A DNA stretch of 64,000 nt from the NCBI RefSeq assembly GCF_005930495.1, contig NZ_SJEX01000005.1:1-64000 (forward strand), written 5' to 3'. The DNA is from Modestobacter excelsi. GTDB taxonomy: Bacteria; Actinomycetota; Actinomycetes; Mycobacteriales; Geodermatophilaceae. The position numbers were made by a program, and so were the translations under genes. Positions 33,106 through 43,059 of the stretch are shown piece by piece. Each line of letters opens with the position of its first letter. Position 1 is the first letter of the stretch. The notes beneath the pieces are model-generated. The model saw nothing but the letters and a program-made list of their open reading frames with translations, ran no database searches and was not told the origin of the DNA.

Positions 33106-36090
33106 ATGACCTTGCTGAGCACCATCACGCCACGCAAAGACGTGATGGCCGGGGAGCTGACTGAGAGCCGCTTCGCAGCAGGCCTGGAAGATGTTGCCGC
33201 TGGCACCGCCGCGGACACATACGGCGATCCGGGGACCTTCTTCGCGCAGACCTACCCGAGCGAGGGTCTGCGAACGCTACTGAACGAGGCTCTGGGTCGT
33301 CTGCTCGGCACCAAGCCGGACGCCGCGAGCGTTCTCCGACTTGAAACCAACTTCGGTGGCGGCAAGACTCACAACCTCATCGCGCTCTTCCACGCCACGC
33401 GCAGCGGAATCCCCGACCCCCTTGCCGCTGAGTTTATGGATCCGGCGGTCCTTGCCGGCGGAGATGGACCAACGCCCTCCGTCGCGGTGTTCGTCGGGAC
33501 GACAGCCGGAGCGAGCACGTTCCCGGCAGTCGACGGGATCTCGGCGAACACGCCGTGGGGGTACCTGGCGCTGCAGATCGGCGGCAAGGCCGGTTACGAG
33601 ATCGTCCGTAAGGACGACGAGACGATGAGCGCGCCGGGCAGTGATCAGCTCAAGCGAGTCTTTGACGGTAAGCCCGTCCTTATCCTCATCGACGAGATCG
33701 CCCGGTACCTGTCTGCAGCCGGGGCACGCAAGGTCGAAGACAGCAACCTGGCCAAGCAGACTTTGTCCTTCCTTATGGCCCTGTTGGAAGCCGCCGACAG
33801 CAGCGCGCGAGTCGTCGTTGTCATTACCACCGCCGGCGAGACTGACGCCTTCGCCGGAGACACCGAGTCCCTAGCGTTGACGCTGAGGGAGGTGTCCAGT
33901 CTGCTCGCCCGCAAGGAGCTGGTCCTGCGCGCGAGCGGCGAGGCGGACCTGCCCAAAATCCTTGCCCGGCGGCTGTTCGAGGCGGACCTCGCGGGCCTGC
34001 CCGCCCGCCAGGAGGTAGCTGCCAGGTATGCCGACGCCGCAGAGGCCGCGCACGCGGCCGGCCTCGACCTGCCGACGGAGACGATCGCCGGCGCGTGGTC
34101 GAAGGAGGTCGAGGCGAACTACCCCTTTCACCCGGACTTGATCCGCGTACTAGACAAGCGGCTCTCCACGATTCCCAACTTTCAGCGCACCCGGGGGGCC
34201 CTCCGGCTGCTCGCCCGGGCCGTCCGCACTATCTGGGAGAACGGAGAGCCGCTGGAGCTGATCCACCTCCACCACATCGACCTATCCGTGCCCTCGCTCG
34301 CGGAGGACCTGTCCAGCCGCATCGACCGCGCGCTGTACGAGCCGGTCATCCGTGCCGACATCGCGCAGCAGACCGGGGGAACCCCTAGCCACGCCGACGA
34401 GGTCGATCGGCGGATGGGGACCCCGTACGCGCGCCGGCTCGCCACGGCCGCGTACCTCTTCAGCCTGACGAGGGAGGTCCCGGGCGTGGCCGCCAGCGAC
34501 CTCTACGGCGCGGTCCTGACGCCGGGCGACGACCAGAATCTCATCATCAAGGCACTCGACGGCCTCGAAAACTCCTGCTGGTACCTGCACTCCGACCTGC
34601 GCGGCTACCGGTTCTCCACGGAAGCAAGCCTGGTCCGTCTGGTTCAGGAGGCCGAGGAGAAGATCCTCGGCAGCAAGGTCCGCGAGCGCGCCACAAAGAT
34701 TCTCTCTGAACAATTCAAGGATTCAGCCTTGAAGGTCCGTCGGGCATGGGAGGACGCCAAGGTTCCCGACAACAGCGAGGACGCTTACCTCGTCGTCTAC
34801 CACTGGGACGACTTCGGCGACGAAAAGGGCCTCGACCCGAGCACGGGGGAGGTCCCGCAGAAGGTCAGCGAGACGTTCGAGAAGGCCCCGAATGGCGGCG
34901 TCCGCGATTTCCGCAACCGCCTAATCTTCCTCGCGCCCAGCCGTGACGGACACGACCCTATGCTCGCCAAGGTGCGCCGCCTGCTCGCGCTTGAGCAATT
35001 GCGAGGCACTCCTGAGCTGCTGGCGAGCCTAGGTAAGGACAAGCAGGGCGACGTCGCCAAGCAGGCAGCCGAAGCGCAAGCCGAAGCCCGCGTCGCCGTG
35101 TGCAACCACGTCAACGTCCTCTATGTTCCGGACAAGGACGGGCTGGAGACCGTTGTACTCGGGACGGTCACGTCGGCGAGCCTGCTCAGCAATCAGACGG
35201 ACGCCATCCTTGAACGCCTCGACTCCATGGAGAAGACCCTCGTCGCGGGCAGTAAGCCGCTCGATCCTGCCTACGTCCGGAGCAAGCTCGGAGCGAAGTT
35301 CGACTCGCCGCAGCCGACGCTCGAGGTAGTGAGAACTTTCGCTCGCAGGCCGGACCTCAAACTCGTGCTGGACCGGCAGCAGCTGGTCAACCTCTTGATT
35401 GCCGGAGTCCGCAACGGCGTCTGGGAGTACCAGGCCCCCGACGGCGGTGCAGCGGGCTGGTCCACAAAAACAAAGCCCGGACCGACCCCGCGACTCGGCG
35501 AAGACACGCTGCTGCACCCGCCTGGCTCGTATGTTGATCCGGGTCCGGAGCCCTGCCCGCTGTGCGGCACAGTCCACACCGGGCCTTGCGACGACGACGC
35601 TGGCACCGGCGACGACGGTGAGCAGCCCGCGAGCACGCAGTTCGACGGGTCCGGTGCAGCCGGACCGGCCCTAGTCAACGCCCGACAGGCTGCCGTTGAC
35701 GCAGGCCGTACGCACGTCCGCGCAGTTCGCGTCCATGTCGCGTCGCTCGGCGACGGCGCAGGCAAGGAGCTCCAGCGGCTGCTCACCGTCGCCGCCGGTG
35801 CCGGCAGCACCGCACAGACGACCTACGACATCACTGCCCGTGTCGACCTCGACGCCGCCGAGCACGAAGTGAACATCGATTTTCGGGGCAGCCCAGCCGA
35901 GTACGCCCCGCTGCGAGAAGCGCTGCGCTCCCTGCTCGGACGCCCCGCGGATCTCAAGGCAGCCATTGACGTGACCTGGCCGGCCCCCGTGGAGCTCCAG
36001 GGAGACGATGTCGCGGGCGTGGTCGCAGCTGCCCAGTCGACCGGACCCACAAGGTGTGACGTCCGCCTGACGACCGAGGGAACCGCATGA
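33106..36090 (+). CDS. DUF499 family AAA-type ATPase
   Basis: 994 aa from ATG 33106 (GGGAG upstream); the open frame reaches 32860 but the added residues are Arg/Pro-rich noise. Walker A is NFGGGKTHNL (about 82-91) and Walker B is VLILIDEIARYL (about 190-201). Other family-like blocks are YPFHPDLIRVLDKRLSTIPN and NFQRTRGALRLLARAVRTIW. Near residues 818-829 CPLCGTVHTGPC could bind zinc. DUF499 ATPases occur beside DNA methylases and helicases in phage-defence loci and resemble the BrxC/PglY role of BREX. It is the first gene of a four-gene operon, and its stop overlaps the next start in ATGA. The substrate is probably DNA or a partner protein; this is inferred. Confidence 0.88.
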   Translation: MTLLSTITPRKDVMAGELTESRFAAGLEDVAAGTAADTYGDPGTFFAQTYPSEGLRTLLNEALGRLLGTKPDAASVLRLETNFGGGKTHNLIALFHATRSGIPDPLAAEFMDPAVLAGGDGPTPSVAVFVGTTAGASTFPAVDGISANTPWGYLALQIGGKAGYEIVRKDDETMSAPGSDQLKRVFDGKPVLILIDEIARYLSAAGARKVEDSNLAKQTLSFLMALLEAADSSARVVVVITTAGETDAFAGDTESLALTLREVSSLLARKELVLRASGEADLPKILARRLFEADLAGLPARQEVAARYADAAEAAHAAGLDLPTETIAGAWSKEVEANYPFHPDLIRVLDKRLSTIPNFQRTRGALRLLARAVRTIWENGEPLELIHLHHIDLSVPSLAEDLSSRIDRALYEPVIRADIAQQTGGTPSHADEVDRRMGTPYARRLATAAYLFSLTREVPGVAASDLYGAVLTPGDDQNLIIKALDGLENSCWYLHSDLRGYRFSTEASLVRLVQEAEEKILGSKVRERATKILSEQFKDSALKVRRAWEDAKVPDNSEDAYLVVYHWDDFGDEKGLDPSTGEVPQKVSETFEKAPNGGVRDFRNRLIFLAPSRDGHDPMLAKVRRLLALEQLRGTPELLASLGKDKQGDVAKQAAEAQAEARVAVCNHVNVLYVPDKDGLETVVLGTVTSASLLSNQTDAILERLDSMEKTLVAGSKPLDPAYVRSKLGAKFDSPQPTLEVVRTFARRPDLKLVLDRQQLVNLLIAGVRNGVWEYQAPDGGAAGWSTKTKPGPTPRLGEDTLLHPPGSYVDPGPEPCPLCGTVHTGPCDDDAGTGDDGEQPASTQFDGSGAAGPALVNARQAAVDAGRTHVRAVRVHVASLGDGAGKELQRLLTVAAGAGSTAQTTYDITARVDLDAAEHEVNIDFRGSPAEYAPLREALRSLLGRPADLKAAIDVTWPAPVELQGDDVAGVVAAAQSTGPTRCDVRLTTEGTA

Positions 36091-36500
36091 CCCGTAACGA
36101 GGTGTACCGCTGCCTGATCGAGCGCGACGAGGACGGCCGGGTCAAGGCGCTGAGTGTCGAGGCTACGGACCTCGAAGGCGCAGAACGGAGCGTGCGGGTC
36201 AATGGGTACCGGGCGATCCACGTCGCGGCCGGGGCGCAGGAAGTGCTGCGTTCCGCGCGTCTCCGCGGACGGGACTGGACCAGCGGGGAGCCGATCGTCG
36301 TCGACGCACAAGTCGGCGCGCACGTAGAGCTCCTGCTCCGTGCGGTGAAGCCGCTTCAGCGAGTCGATCGCATCGGGACAGTGGCCGACGGCGTGGCCGC
36401 CATGAGCCGCGAGGAAGCGGCCTACTGGCACGCCCAGACGAGTCGCCGTAACGGACTGCGGGCCCTACGCCTGCTGCTCGCCGAGGGAATCAAGCGGTGA
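36087..36500 (+). CDS. Small protein between DUF499 ATPase and DUF1156 methylase
   Basis: 137 aa. Its start and stop overlap both neighbours by four bases (ATGA and GTGA), so it is a genuine operon member made in step with them. It opens TRNEVYRCLIERDEDGRVKA. A beta-strand-rich first half is followed by RVNGYRAIHVAAGAQEVL, and the C-terminal helix ends RNGLRALRLLLAEGIKR. No catalytic motif is seen. I do not recognise the family; a bridging or specificity subunit is a guess based only on position. Confidence 0.8.
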   Translation: MTRNEVYRCLIERDEDGRVKALSVEATDLEGAERSVRVNGYRAIHVAAGAQEVLRSARLRGRDWTSGEPIVVDAQVGAHVELLLRAVKPLQRVDRIGTVADGVAAMSREEAAYWHAQTSRRNGLRALRLLLAEGIKR

Positions 36501-39445
36501 CCGCCCCTAGCCTCATCGACCAGTGGTTCCCCGCTCAGCAGATCGGAGCGGAAAGCCTCCGCGAACGCGGCAGCGCCAAGGCTTTCCCGCCGGTCAACTT
36601 CCTGCACGTCTGGTGGGCACGCCGACCGCTGTCCGGGAGCCGCGCGGCCATTATGGGATCCATTCTGCCCGCGTGGCCGTCCACCGAGCAGGCGGCGGAT
36701 AGCGACGCGGCGGCGGTGCTGCGCGGACTCCAGGCGGAGTTCGGTACAGAGACGGAGTACCGCGAGTGGTTCATGGAGCTCGTTGGCATCCCCAAGGGCA
36801 AGGACCCAGCTCTCGCTCGTGCAGCCATCGCGGCCGCGGTAGCGGCCGGCAACAAGACCGAAGGCAACGCCTACGGTTACGACCGCGCCTTCACCCGTTC
36901 ACCTCAACCAGAAGAGATCCAACGGCTGCAGCGACTGAGCGCGCTGCGCGCCGGTTCATCGGGCCGCGCACGCCCCGTCGTCCTCGACCTGTTCGCCGGC
37001 GGCGGAAGTATCCCCTTCGAGGCGATGCGCCTCGGTTGCGACGCTGTGGCGAACGAACTTAACCCGGTCGCTTCCGCCGTGCTGCAAGGCACTCTCGGCG
37101 CGGTTCACGACTTCGGTCCTGACCTGGGGGACGACATCGCGCGGTGGGGAGCTAAGTGGGCCCAGGCCGCGAAGTCGCGTCTGGAGGCGTTCTTCCCGAG
37201 CGACGAACAGGGGGCGACGCAGTCCTACATCTGGGCGTTCGCGGTGCCCTGTCCCACCACGGGACGGCCGACCCCGCTCGCTCCGAACCTGTGGCTTCAG
37301 CGGGGCTCAGACGCGGTGCGCCTTCTCGTCGATGAGGCCACCGGGACGCTCAAGCCAACGGTCGTGCACGGCGATGAAGCGCTTAAGTACGGTGACCGCG
37401 CCACGTACAAGAGCGGGGTTGCGGAAAGCGTCTGGGAAGGCGGGGCGACCTTCTCCGGGGAGTACATCCAGCAGCAGGCCCAGGCGGGCAACGGGTCCTA
37501 TGTCTTACTTGCCGTCTGTTACGCGCAAGGCAAGAGCCGCCGCTTTCGCACGCCTGACGCCAACGATCTCGCTGCTGTCGAGAACGCCGAGAAGGAGCTC
37601 ACGCGTCTCCGCCCCGGCTGGGACGTCGAAGGGCTCGTTCCCGACGAGGCCGTGCAGCCAGGGCACAAGACCGACGAGCTGCTGCGAATGGGCCTCAGGC
37701 GCTGGTCAGACCTGTTTATGCCGCGCCAGCTGTTAGCCAACACCGTGTTCCTTGAAGAACTCATCGCACTTCAGGGGCCAATGCAGGCCGAACTCGGGGT
37801 CGAGCGCGGCCGCGCGGTCGCGCTGCATCTGGCCTACGCACTAGATCGATGCCTCGACTACAACAGCCGTCTCTGTAGCTGGCACGCAGGGCGCAGCATG
37901 ATCCGTAACGGCTTTGACCGGCATGACTTCGCCTTCTCTTGGACCTGCGCCGAGTTCGAGTCGGGACGGCTACTTCTGCCGTGGGCAATTGCCAACGCAG
38001 CCAAGAACCACGCCAACCTCAGCAGGCTCGTGCACGGAGGGCAGCCGCGGATCGGTGACGACGAGGTGCTCGGTAAGCCGCGCGTGCTCCGGGGCAGCGC
38101 AATCTCAGTCGACCTGCCGGCAGGCTCCGTGGACGCGGTCATCACGGACCCGCCCTATTACGACAACGTCATGTATGGAGAGCTCAGCGACTTTTTTTAC
38201 GTCTGGATCAAGCGATCTCTGCGCGATGTCTGGCCGCAGTTCTGCGACCTGCCCATCACGGACAAGCACGCCGAGGCGGTAGCCAACCCTTCGCTGTTCA
38301 AGGACGTCGCCACGCACGCGGGACGAGGCAGGCGCGAGGTAGGCACGTCGACGGCAGCCGAGCTTGCCAGCGTCCACTACGAGGACTTGCTCACCAGGTC
38401 CTTCCAAGAGGCGCACCGCGTGCTCGCCTCAGAGGGCGTCCTCAACGTCATGTTCACGCACAAGCGCGTCGATGCCTGGGACACGCTGGGCGCAGCGCTG
38501 CTCAACTCCGGTTTCGCGATCACGTCCTCATGGCCCATCGCCACAGAGTCGGAGACTTCCCTGCACCAGGCCAAGAAGAACTCGGCCCAGTCGACCATCC
38601 TGCTGAACTGCCACAAGCGCGGCAGTACGCAGCCCGCCTACTGGGCCGACATCCGTCGTGACGTCGAGGACGCTGCCGTCGAGGCCGTCGGACGGTTCGT
38701 CGGCCACGGGCTCAAAGGCGTCGACCTCACCCTCGCCACGTACGGCCCGGTGCTGGCCGTGCTGTCTCAAAATTGGCCGGTCTTCACGGGGGAGCTCGAC
38801 AAGTCCGGGAATCCGGAGATCCTGCGCCCCGACATCGCACTCGACCTCGCGCGCGAGAAGGTCGCAGTGCTGAAGAAGCGAGGACTCCTTGGCGGTAAGG
38901 ACGTCGAATTCGACCGGGTCACCGACTGGTGGCTGCTCGCCTGGTCAGACTTCGAGGCGGCCGAGTTCCCCGCAGGGGAGGCACTCAAGCTGTCCCTCGC
39001 GACCCACCTGGATCTGGACGATCTGACGAAGGCACACAAGCTGATCAAGGCGGCGTCCGGCAAGGTGACCCTGTTGACGCCGGCGCAGCGGCGGACGGCG
39101 AAGGGGCTCGATGCCGACGCTTCCACCTATCGGACGCTGGTGGACGCGCTGCACGCACTCATGCTCGTCTACAGCGAGGACGGCACGCGCGAGGCTCAGA
39201 AGTGGCTGGTCACCCACGGGCTCGCGGACGACAGCAGCTTTGAGAGCCTGGTACGCGCCGCCATCCACGCGGTCCCTAGGCAGAAGCAGCAGGGCGAGTT
39301 CGTGCGCCCCGAGGCTCGAATTTTGGACTCCCTCCGAAACGCCTTCTTCGAAACTATCCCTCTTCCCCCGGACCGTGACGAGCTCATCGCCGCCGCAGCC
39401 GCCGCAGCCGCACAGCGGGCCGCGGGCAGTCCTCGGCTGTGGTGA
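36497..39445 (+). CDS. DUF1156 adenine-specific DNA methyltransferase
   Basis: 982 aa, GTG start overlapping the previous stop. The N-terminal DUF1156 block is WFPAQQIGAESLRERGSAKA and FLHVWWARRPLSGSRAAIMG. The SAM-binding motif VLDLFAGGGSIPFEAMRLG lies at about residue 160. The catalytic motif ITDPPYYDNVMYGEL (DPPY) lies near residue 551, about 390 residues later, so a large insertion separates the two. The end has VLNVMFTHKR and SWPIATES, usual for the family. It probably makes N6-methyladenine to mark self DNA for the operon. No separate specificity (HsdS-like) subunit is present, so recognition may lie in the insertion or in the partners. Confidence 0.88.
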   Translation: MTAPSLIDQWFPAQQIGAESLRERGSAKAFPPVNFLHVWWARRPLSGSRAAIMGSILPAWPSTEQAADSDAAAVLRGLQAEFGTETEYREWFMELVGIPKGKDPALARAAIAAAVAAGNKTEGNAYGYDRAFTRSPQPEEIQRLQRLSALRAGSSGRARPVVLDLFAGGGSIPFEAMRLGCDAVANELNPVASAVLQGTLGAVHDFGPDLGDDIARWGAKWAQAAKSRLEAFFPSDEQGATQSYIWAFAVPCPTTGRPTPLAPNLWLQRGSDAVRLLVDEATGTLKPTVVHGDEALKYGDRATYKSGVAESVWEGGATFSGEYIQQQAQAGNGSYVLLAVCYAQGKSRRFRTPDANDLAAVENAEKELTRLRPGWDVEGLVPDEAVQPGHKTDELLRMGLRRWSDLFMPRQLLANTVFLEELIALQGPMQAELGVERGRAVALHLAYALDRCLDYNSRLCSWHAGRSMIRNGFDRHDFAFSWTCAEFESGRLLLPWAIANAAKNHANLSRLVHGGQPRIGDDEVLGKPRVLRGSAISVDLPAGSVDAVITDPPYYDNVMYGELSDFFYVWIKRSLRDVWPQFCDLPITDKHAEAVANPSLFKDVATHAGRGRREVGTSTAAELASVHYEDLLTRSFQEAHRVLASEGVLNVMFTHKRVDAWDTLGAALLNSGFAITSSWPIATESETSLHQAKKNSAQSTILLNCHKRGSTQPAYWADIRRDVEDAAVEAVGRFVGHGLKGVDLTLATYGPVLAVLSQNWPVFTGELDKSGNPEILRPDIALDLAREKVAVLKKRGLLGGKDVEFDRVTDWWLLAWSDFEAAEFPAGEALKLSLATHLDLDDLTKAHKLIKAASGKVTLLTPAQRRTAKGLDADASTYRTLVDALHALMLVYSEDGTREAQKWLVTHGLADDSSFESLVRAAIHAVPRQKQQGEFVRPEARILDSLRNAFFETIPLPPDRDELIAAAAAAAAQRAAGSPRLW

Positions 39446-42400
39446 CCGCACCGCCTGCCGCGGACGACGTCCTGTCGCTGCGCACTTTGGACCTACCGCC
39501 GGGGTACGACAGTGGGGACGACGTACTCAACGGCTTCTACGTCCCAGCGTTGAAAAAGGCCGTCTCCTACTCACGTTCGGTCGGTTATTTCCGGTCGTCC
39601 TCGCTGGCGGTTGCCGCGCGGGGTATGTCGCGGTTTCTTAACAACGGTGGGTCGGTGCGGCTGCTCTGCGGTGCCGCCCTGACGCCGCAGGACCTCGAGG
39701 CGCTGCAGGGCAAGGAGACGATCACTGGCGAATTGGCGGATCGCCTGGCCGCCGGACTCGTCACGAGCAGCGAGGTCGACCGCCGGCGCATGGAGGTTCT
39801 CGCGTGGCTCATCAAGGAAGGACGGTTGGAGGTCAAGGTAGCGATTGCCGTCGACGGCGACGGGAAGCCCCTGCCCGACCAGGAGAACAACCCGTACTTC
39901 CACGAGAAGATCGGGGTCCTGAAGGACCAGGCCGGTGACGCCATTGCGTTTCAGGGCAGCATCAACGAATCTCTCACGGCTTGGACTCGCAACTTTGAGT
40001 CGTTCAGCGTATACAGCAGCTGGGACGGCACGGCCGGGCATTTCGCGTTCTGGGCCGCCAAGTTCGAGAAGCGCTGGAACGGCGACATCTCCGGATTCAA
40101 GCTCTACGGCCTGCCCGAGGCTGCAGAGAAGGCGCTCCTTGCCCTGGCACCCGACACAATGCCTGGGGAACGGGACGCCGAGGAGCCGCCGCCGGTCGGC
40201 GAGCCGAGTACCGTCGCCAACTTCTTGCTGGCTGCGCCCAGACTCCCTTGGGCCGGCGACCTGGCCGAGGAGACGAGCGGTGTCCGGCTGTTCCCACATC
40301 AACGCCAGAACGTCGCCCGGCTCGCCGGCATGTACCCACGGTCCTGGCTGGTCGCCGACGAGGTAGGACTTGGCAAAACGGTCAGCGCCGGCATGAGCCT
40401 GCGGTACCTGGTCCTCAACGGCGAGGTGCAGAAGGCCCTGGTGCTGGCGCCGGCGAACGTCTGCCGGCAGTGGCAGGACGAACTGTTCGAGAAGTTCGCG
40501 CTGTGGGTGCCACGCCTCGACCAGGGCAAAATTTACGGTGCGCACCCGGATGATGTCTCACCAGCGGGCGCGAACCCCTACGCGGATCACCCCCTGCTGC
40601 TCGCATCGAGCCACCTCGCCCGCCGGCCTGAGCAACAGCGGCTCCTGTTGGCGGCAGCGCCGTACGACCTGATCGTCGTGGACGAGGCGCACCATGCCCG
40701 ACGACAGCACGGGTCCGAGGACCGGTACAGGCCGAGCAGACTGCTGGACCTGCTGGACTCCGTGAACCGGCAAAACGCCGCCCGCGCGATATGGCTGATG
40801 ACCGCCACCCCGCTGCAAACAGCGGCCGTTGAGCTGGTCGACCTGCTGCGGCAGACAGGCCTGTCGGGACCTCTGACTGACGAAGCGGCGTTTGTACGCT
40901 TCTACGGCGAGTTGTCCAAGACCGACGACAGGCGGGCCGCGTGGGCTTGGCTGGCCGAACAGGTCCGGAGAACCCCGGCGCTTCCCAGGACCGGCGCGGA
41001 GGACGCCGCGGCGTCGGACATCGTGCGCCGCCTTGGTCAGGTTCGGTCCGAGATGGTGTTCCGCTTCGGGCACGACGGGGTCGCGGCCGAGCAGCGTGTC
41101 GCGGAGCTTGGGCCTGACGGACGAGAGGCTCTCCGGGAGTGGCTTCGAGCGCTCGGCCCGGTGAGGCAGTACGTGGCCCGTCACAGCCGCGCCACGCTGA
41201 AGGTCTACCGCAAGCGCGGCCTCATCACCGAGAATCTCGCTGACCGCAACGTCCAGCCGCACGTCGTTGACTTGGAACCGGCGGAGCAGCAGCTTTACGA
41301 GGACCTCGAAGCGCTCATTGACCGCCTCCTGGAGGCTCACGGCAAGCGGCGGGGAGCTGGATTCGTCTTGACCGTGTACCGCCGCCGGTTGACTAGCAGT
41401 TGGGCCGCCATCCACAAGACGTTGCTCAAGCGCCTCGCCAGCGAGGAAACGTTTTTGGAGCAGTCGCTCCTCGATGACGACCAGGATGAGTACGGCGACG
41501 ACGAGGACGCAGCGGGTGTCATTGACACCGTCGCCGTCCCGCTGACCGCTCAAGACCTAGTCGACATGCGGGCGTACGCCGACCGGATTGACCGAGTCAG
41601 TGACGGCAAGTTCTCCGTCCTGGAGCAGCACCTTGAGGACGCCAGGGGTAACGGCCACAGCTCTATCGTCTTTACTCAGTTCACGGACACGCTCGACTAC
41701 CTTCGGGACCGGCTCCACCACCGGTACCGCAGCCATCTCGCAACCTTTACCGGGGACGGCGGGCGGGTGTTTCGCGAGGACCAGGGCTGGGTGAAAGTCA
41801 GCAAGCGTGACTTGGTGGAAGCGGTCAGGGCCCGGACCGTCACCGTCCTGCTCGCCACCGACGCGGCGAGCGAGGGCCTGAACCTCCAGACGTGCAGCTA
41901 TCTCATCAACTACGACATGCCCTGGAACCCAATGAGGGTCGAGCAGCGGATCGGGCGCGTCGACCGTCTCGGGCAAGTCCGTGACGTCGTGGAGATCCGC
42001 AACTTCTTCATCGAAGGAACCGTCGAGGAAGAGGTCTACCGGGCCTTGGCCTCCCGCATCGACTTGTTCAGCGGCATCGTCGGCGGCCTGCAACCCATCC
42101 TGGGGGCCGTGGAGGGGGCCTTCCGCGATGTCTTCAAGTCACCTGCAAGCGAGCGAACGAAGGCCCGCGAGGCGCGCATCGAATCACTAGTGAGCCTCGT
42201 CGAGTCCAATCCGGGAGCGGGCCTGCCTCTGGACGTCGAGGAGGACCCACTACCCATCCCCACCGCCGAACCCGGCCCAGTGACGCTCGCGGATCTCCGG
42301 GAGGTCGTCATCGAGCGGCTCGGGGCAGTCTTAGAGGCCCCCGGACGACCGATCACCACAGACCCGGCACGAGTGAGTCGCGATCCTGAATCCTGGGTCG

Positions 42401-43020
42401 CACTTGCGACCTACGGTCATCCCCGCCTCGACGGCGCGCTTGCGAAGCACTCGCAAGGGACGACCGAGCCTTCTCTCGTGCTCCTGTCCGACGGAGATCG
42501 GGGGCCCGTTGTCGTCGTCCGCTCGGACACCGTCCCGCCCCGGCCGGCGTCCAAGCTCGCCGACGTCGACGGCCTCGGCCCGTCAGTCAACAGGCCGGAG
42601 GCCGAGGCGAGCGCCGAAACCTTGCTGGCCCGCGCGCAAGCAAGCAGGCGGGCCCGGTACGACGCCGTAGGCGCGCGCAACGAGGCGGATGCCTTGGAAA
42701 AAATCCGGGAGCGCTTCACGACCATCGTAAATGCGGTGATGGCCGACGCAGTCGCGGCCGCCCGCGCGGCCGGCGGCACGACCGAGCCCGGGCTGCTGTG
42801 GTTCGACCTCAAGGACGAGACGGGGATGCTGCGCTACCTCGACGCAATGCGTGGGCAACTAAATCTCGACAAGGGCCCCTTCTTGCGGCCACCTCAACAC
42901 GACGATGGTGAGCGGCGGCTCGACGAGATTGAGTGGGCGCGGAGGAAGCACTCCTATGGCGAGCAGATTAGGGCACTGGCCGGCGAGTTTGCGGTACTTC
43001 GCGCTCGCGGACCTGCGTAG
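39442..43020 (+). CDS. PLD-domain SNF2-family helicase
   Basis: 1192 aa; GTG 39442 gives a GTGA overlap (GTG 39439 is also possible). The N-terminal phospholipase D-like domain has YSRSVGYFRSSSLAVAARG and one H-x-K motif, YFHEKIGVLKDQAGDAIAFQ with GSINES (about 152-175). The SNF2 motor has Walker A ADEVGLGKTVSAG (about 305), DEAH box VVDEAHHARRQ (about 413) and TATPLQTAAVELVDLL. Its C-lobe has LLATDAASEGLNLQ and QRIGRVDRLGQ (about 810-845). A charged C-terminal region of about 300 residues follows. A nuclease-plus-translocase role on foreign DNA is inferred; PLD domains can also serve only in binding. It is the last gene of the operon. Confidence 0.88.
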   Translation: MTAPPAADDVLSLRTLDLPPGYDSGDDVLNGFYVPALKKAVSYSRSVGYFRSSSLAVAARGMSRFLNNGGSVRLLCGAALTPQDLEALQGKETITGELADRLAAGLVTSSEVDRRRMEVLAWLIKEGRLEVKVAIAVDGDGKPLPDQENNPYFHEKIGVLKDQAGDAIAFQGSINESLTAWTRNFESFSVYSSWDGTAGHFAFWAAKFEKRWNGDISGFKLYGLPEAAEKALLALAPDTMPGERDAEEPPPVGEPSTVANFLLAAPRLPWAGDLAEETSGVRLFPHQRQNVARLAGMYPRSWLVADEVGLGKTVSAGMSLRYLVLNGEVQKALVLAPANVCRQWQDELFEKFALWVPRLDQGKIYGAHPDDVSPAGANPYADHPLLLASSHLARRPEQQRLLLAAAPYDLIVVDEAHHARRQHGSEDRYRPSRLLDLLDSVNRQNAARAIWLMTATPLQTAAVELVDLLRQTGLSGPLTDEAAFVRFYGELSKTDDRRAAWAWLAEQVRRTPALPRTGAEDAAASDIVRRLGQVRSEMVFRFGHDGVAAEQRVAELGPDGREALREWLRALGPVRQYVARHSRATLKVYRKRGLITENLADRNVQPHVVDLEPAEQQLYEDLEALIDRLLEAHGKRRGAGFVLTVYRRRLTSSWAAIHKTLLKRLASEETFLEQSLLDDDQDEYGDDEDAAGVIDTVAVPLTAQDLVDMRAYADRIDRVSDGKFSVLEQHLEDARGNGHSSIVFTQFTDTLDYLRDRLHHRYRSHLATFTGDGGRVFREDQGWVKVSKRDLVEAVRARTVTVLLATDAASEGLNLQTCSYLINYDMPWNPMRVEQRIGRVDRLGQVRDVVEIRNFFIEGTVEEEVYRALASRIDLFSGIVGGLQPILGAVEGAFRDVFKSPASERTKAREARIESLVSLVESNPGAGLPLDVEEDPLPIPTAEPGPVTLADLREVVIERLGAVLEAPGRPITTDPARVSRDPESWVALATYGHPRLDGALAKHSQGTTEPSLVLLSDGDRGPVVVVRSDTVPPRPASKLADVDGLGPSVNRPEAEASAETLLARAQASRRARYDAVGARNEADALEKIRERFTTIVNAVMADAVAAARAAGGTTEPGLLWFDLKDETGMLRYLDAMRGQLNLDKGPFLRPPQHDDGERRLDEIEWARRKHSYGEQIRALAGEFAVLRARGPA

Positions 43021-43059
43021 CTAGGACGAAAAAGCTCTCACGCAAGTCTCGACGAGTGT

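Noticed and set aside
33106-43020. Calling this operon a standard Type I restriction-modification system
   Set aside because: There is no HsdS-like target recognition protein, and the methylase is the DUF1156 type rather than HsdM.
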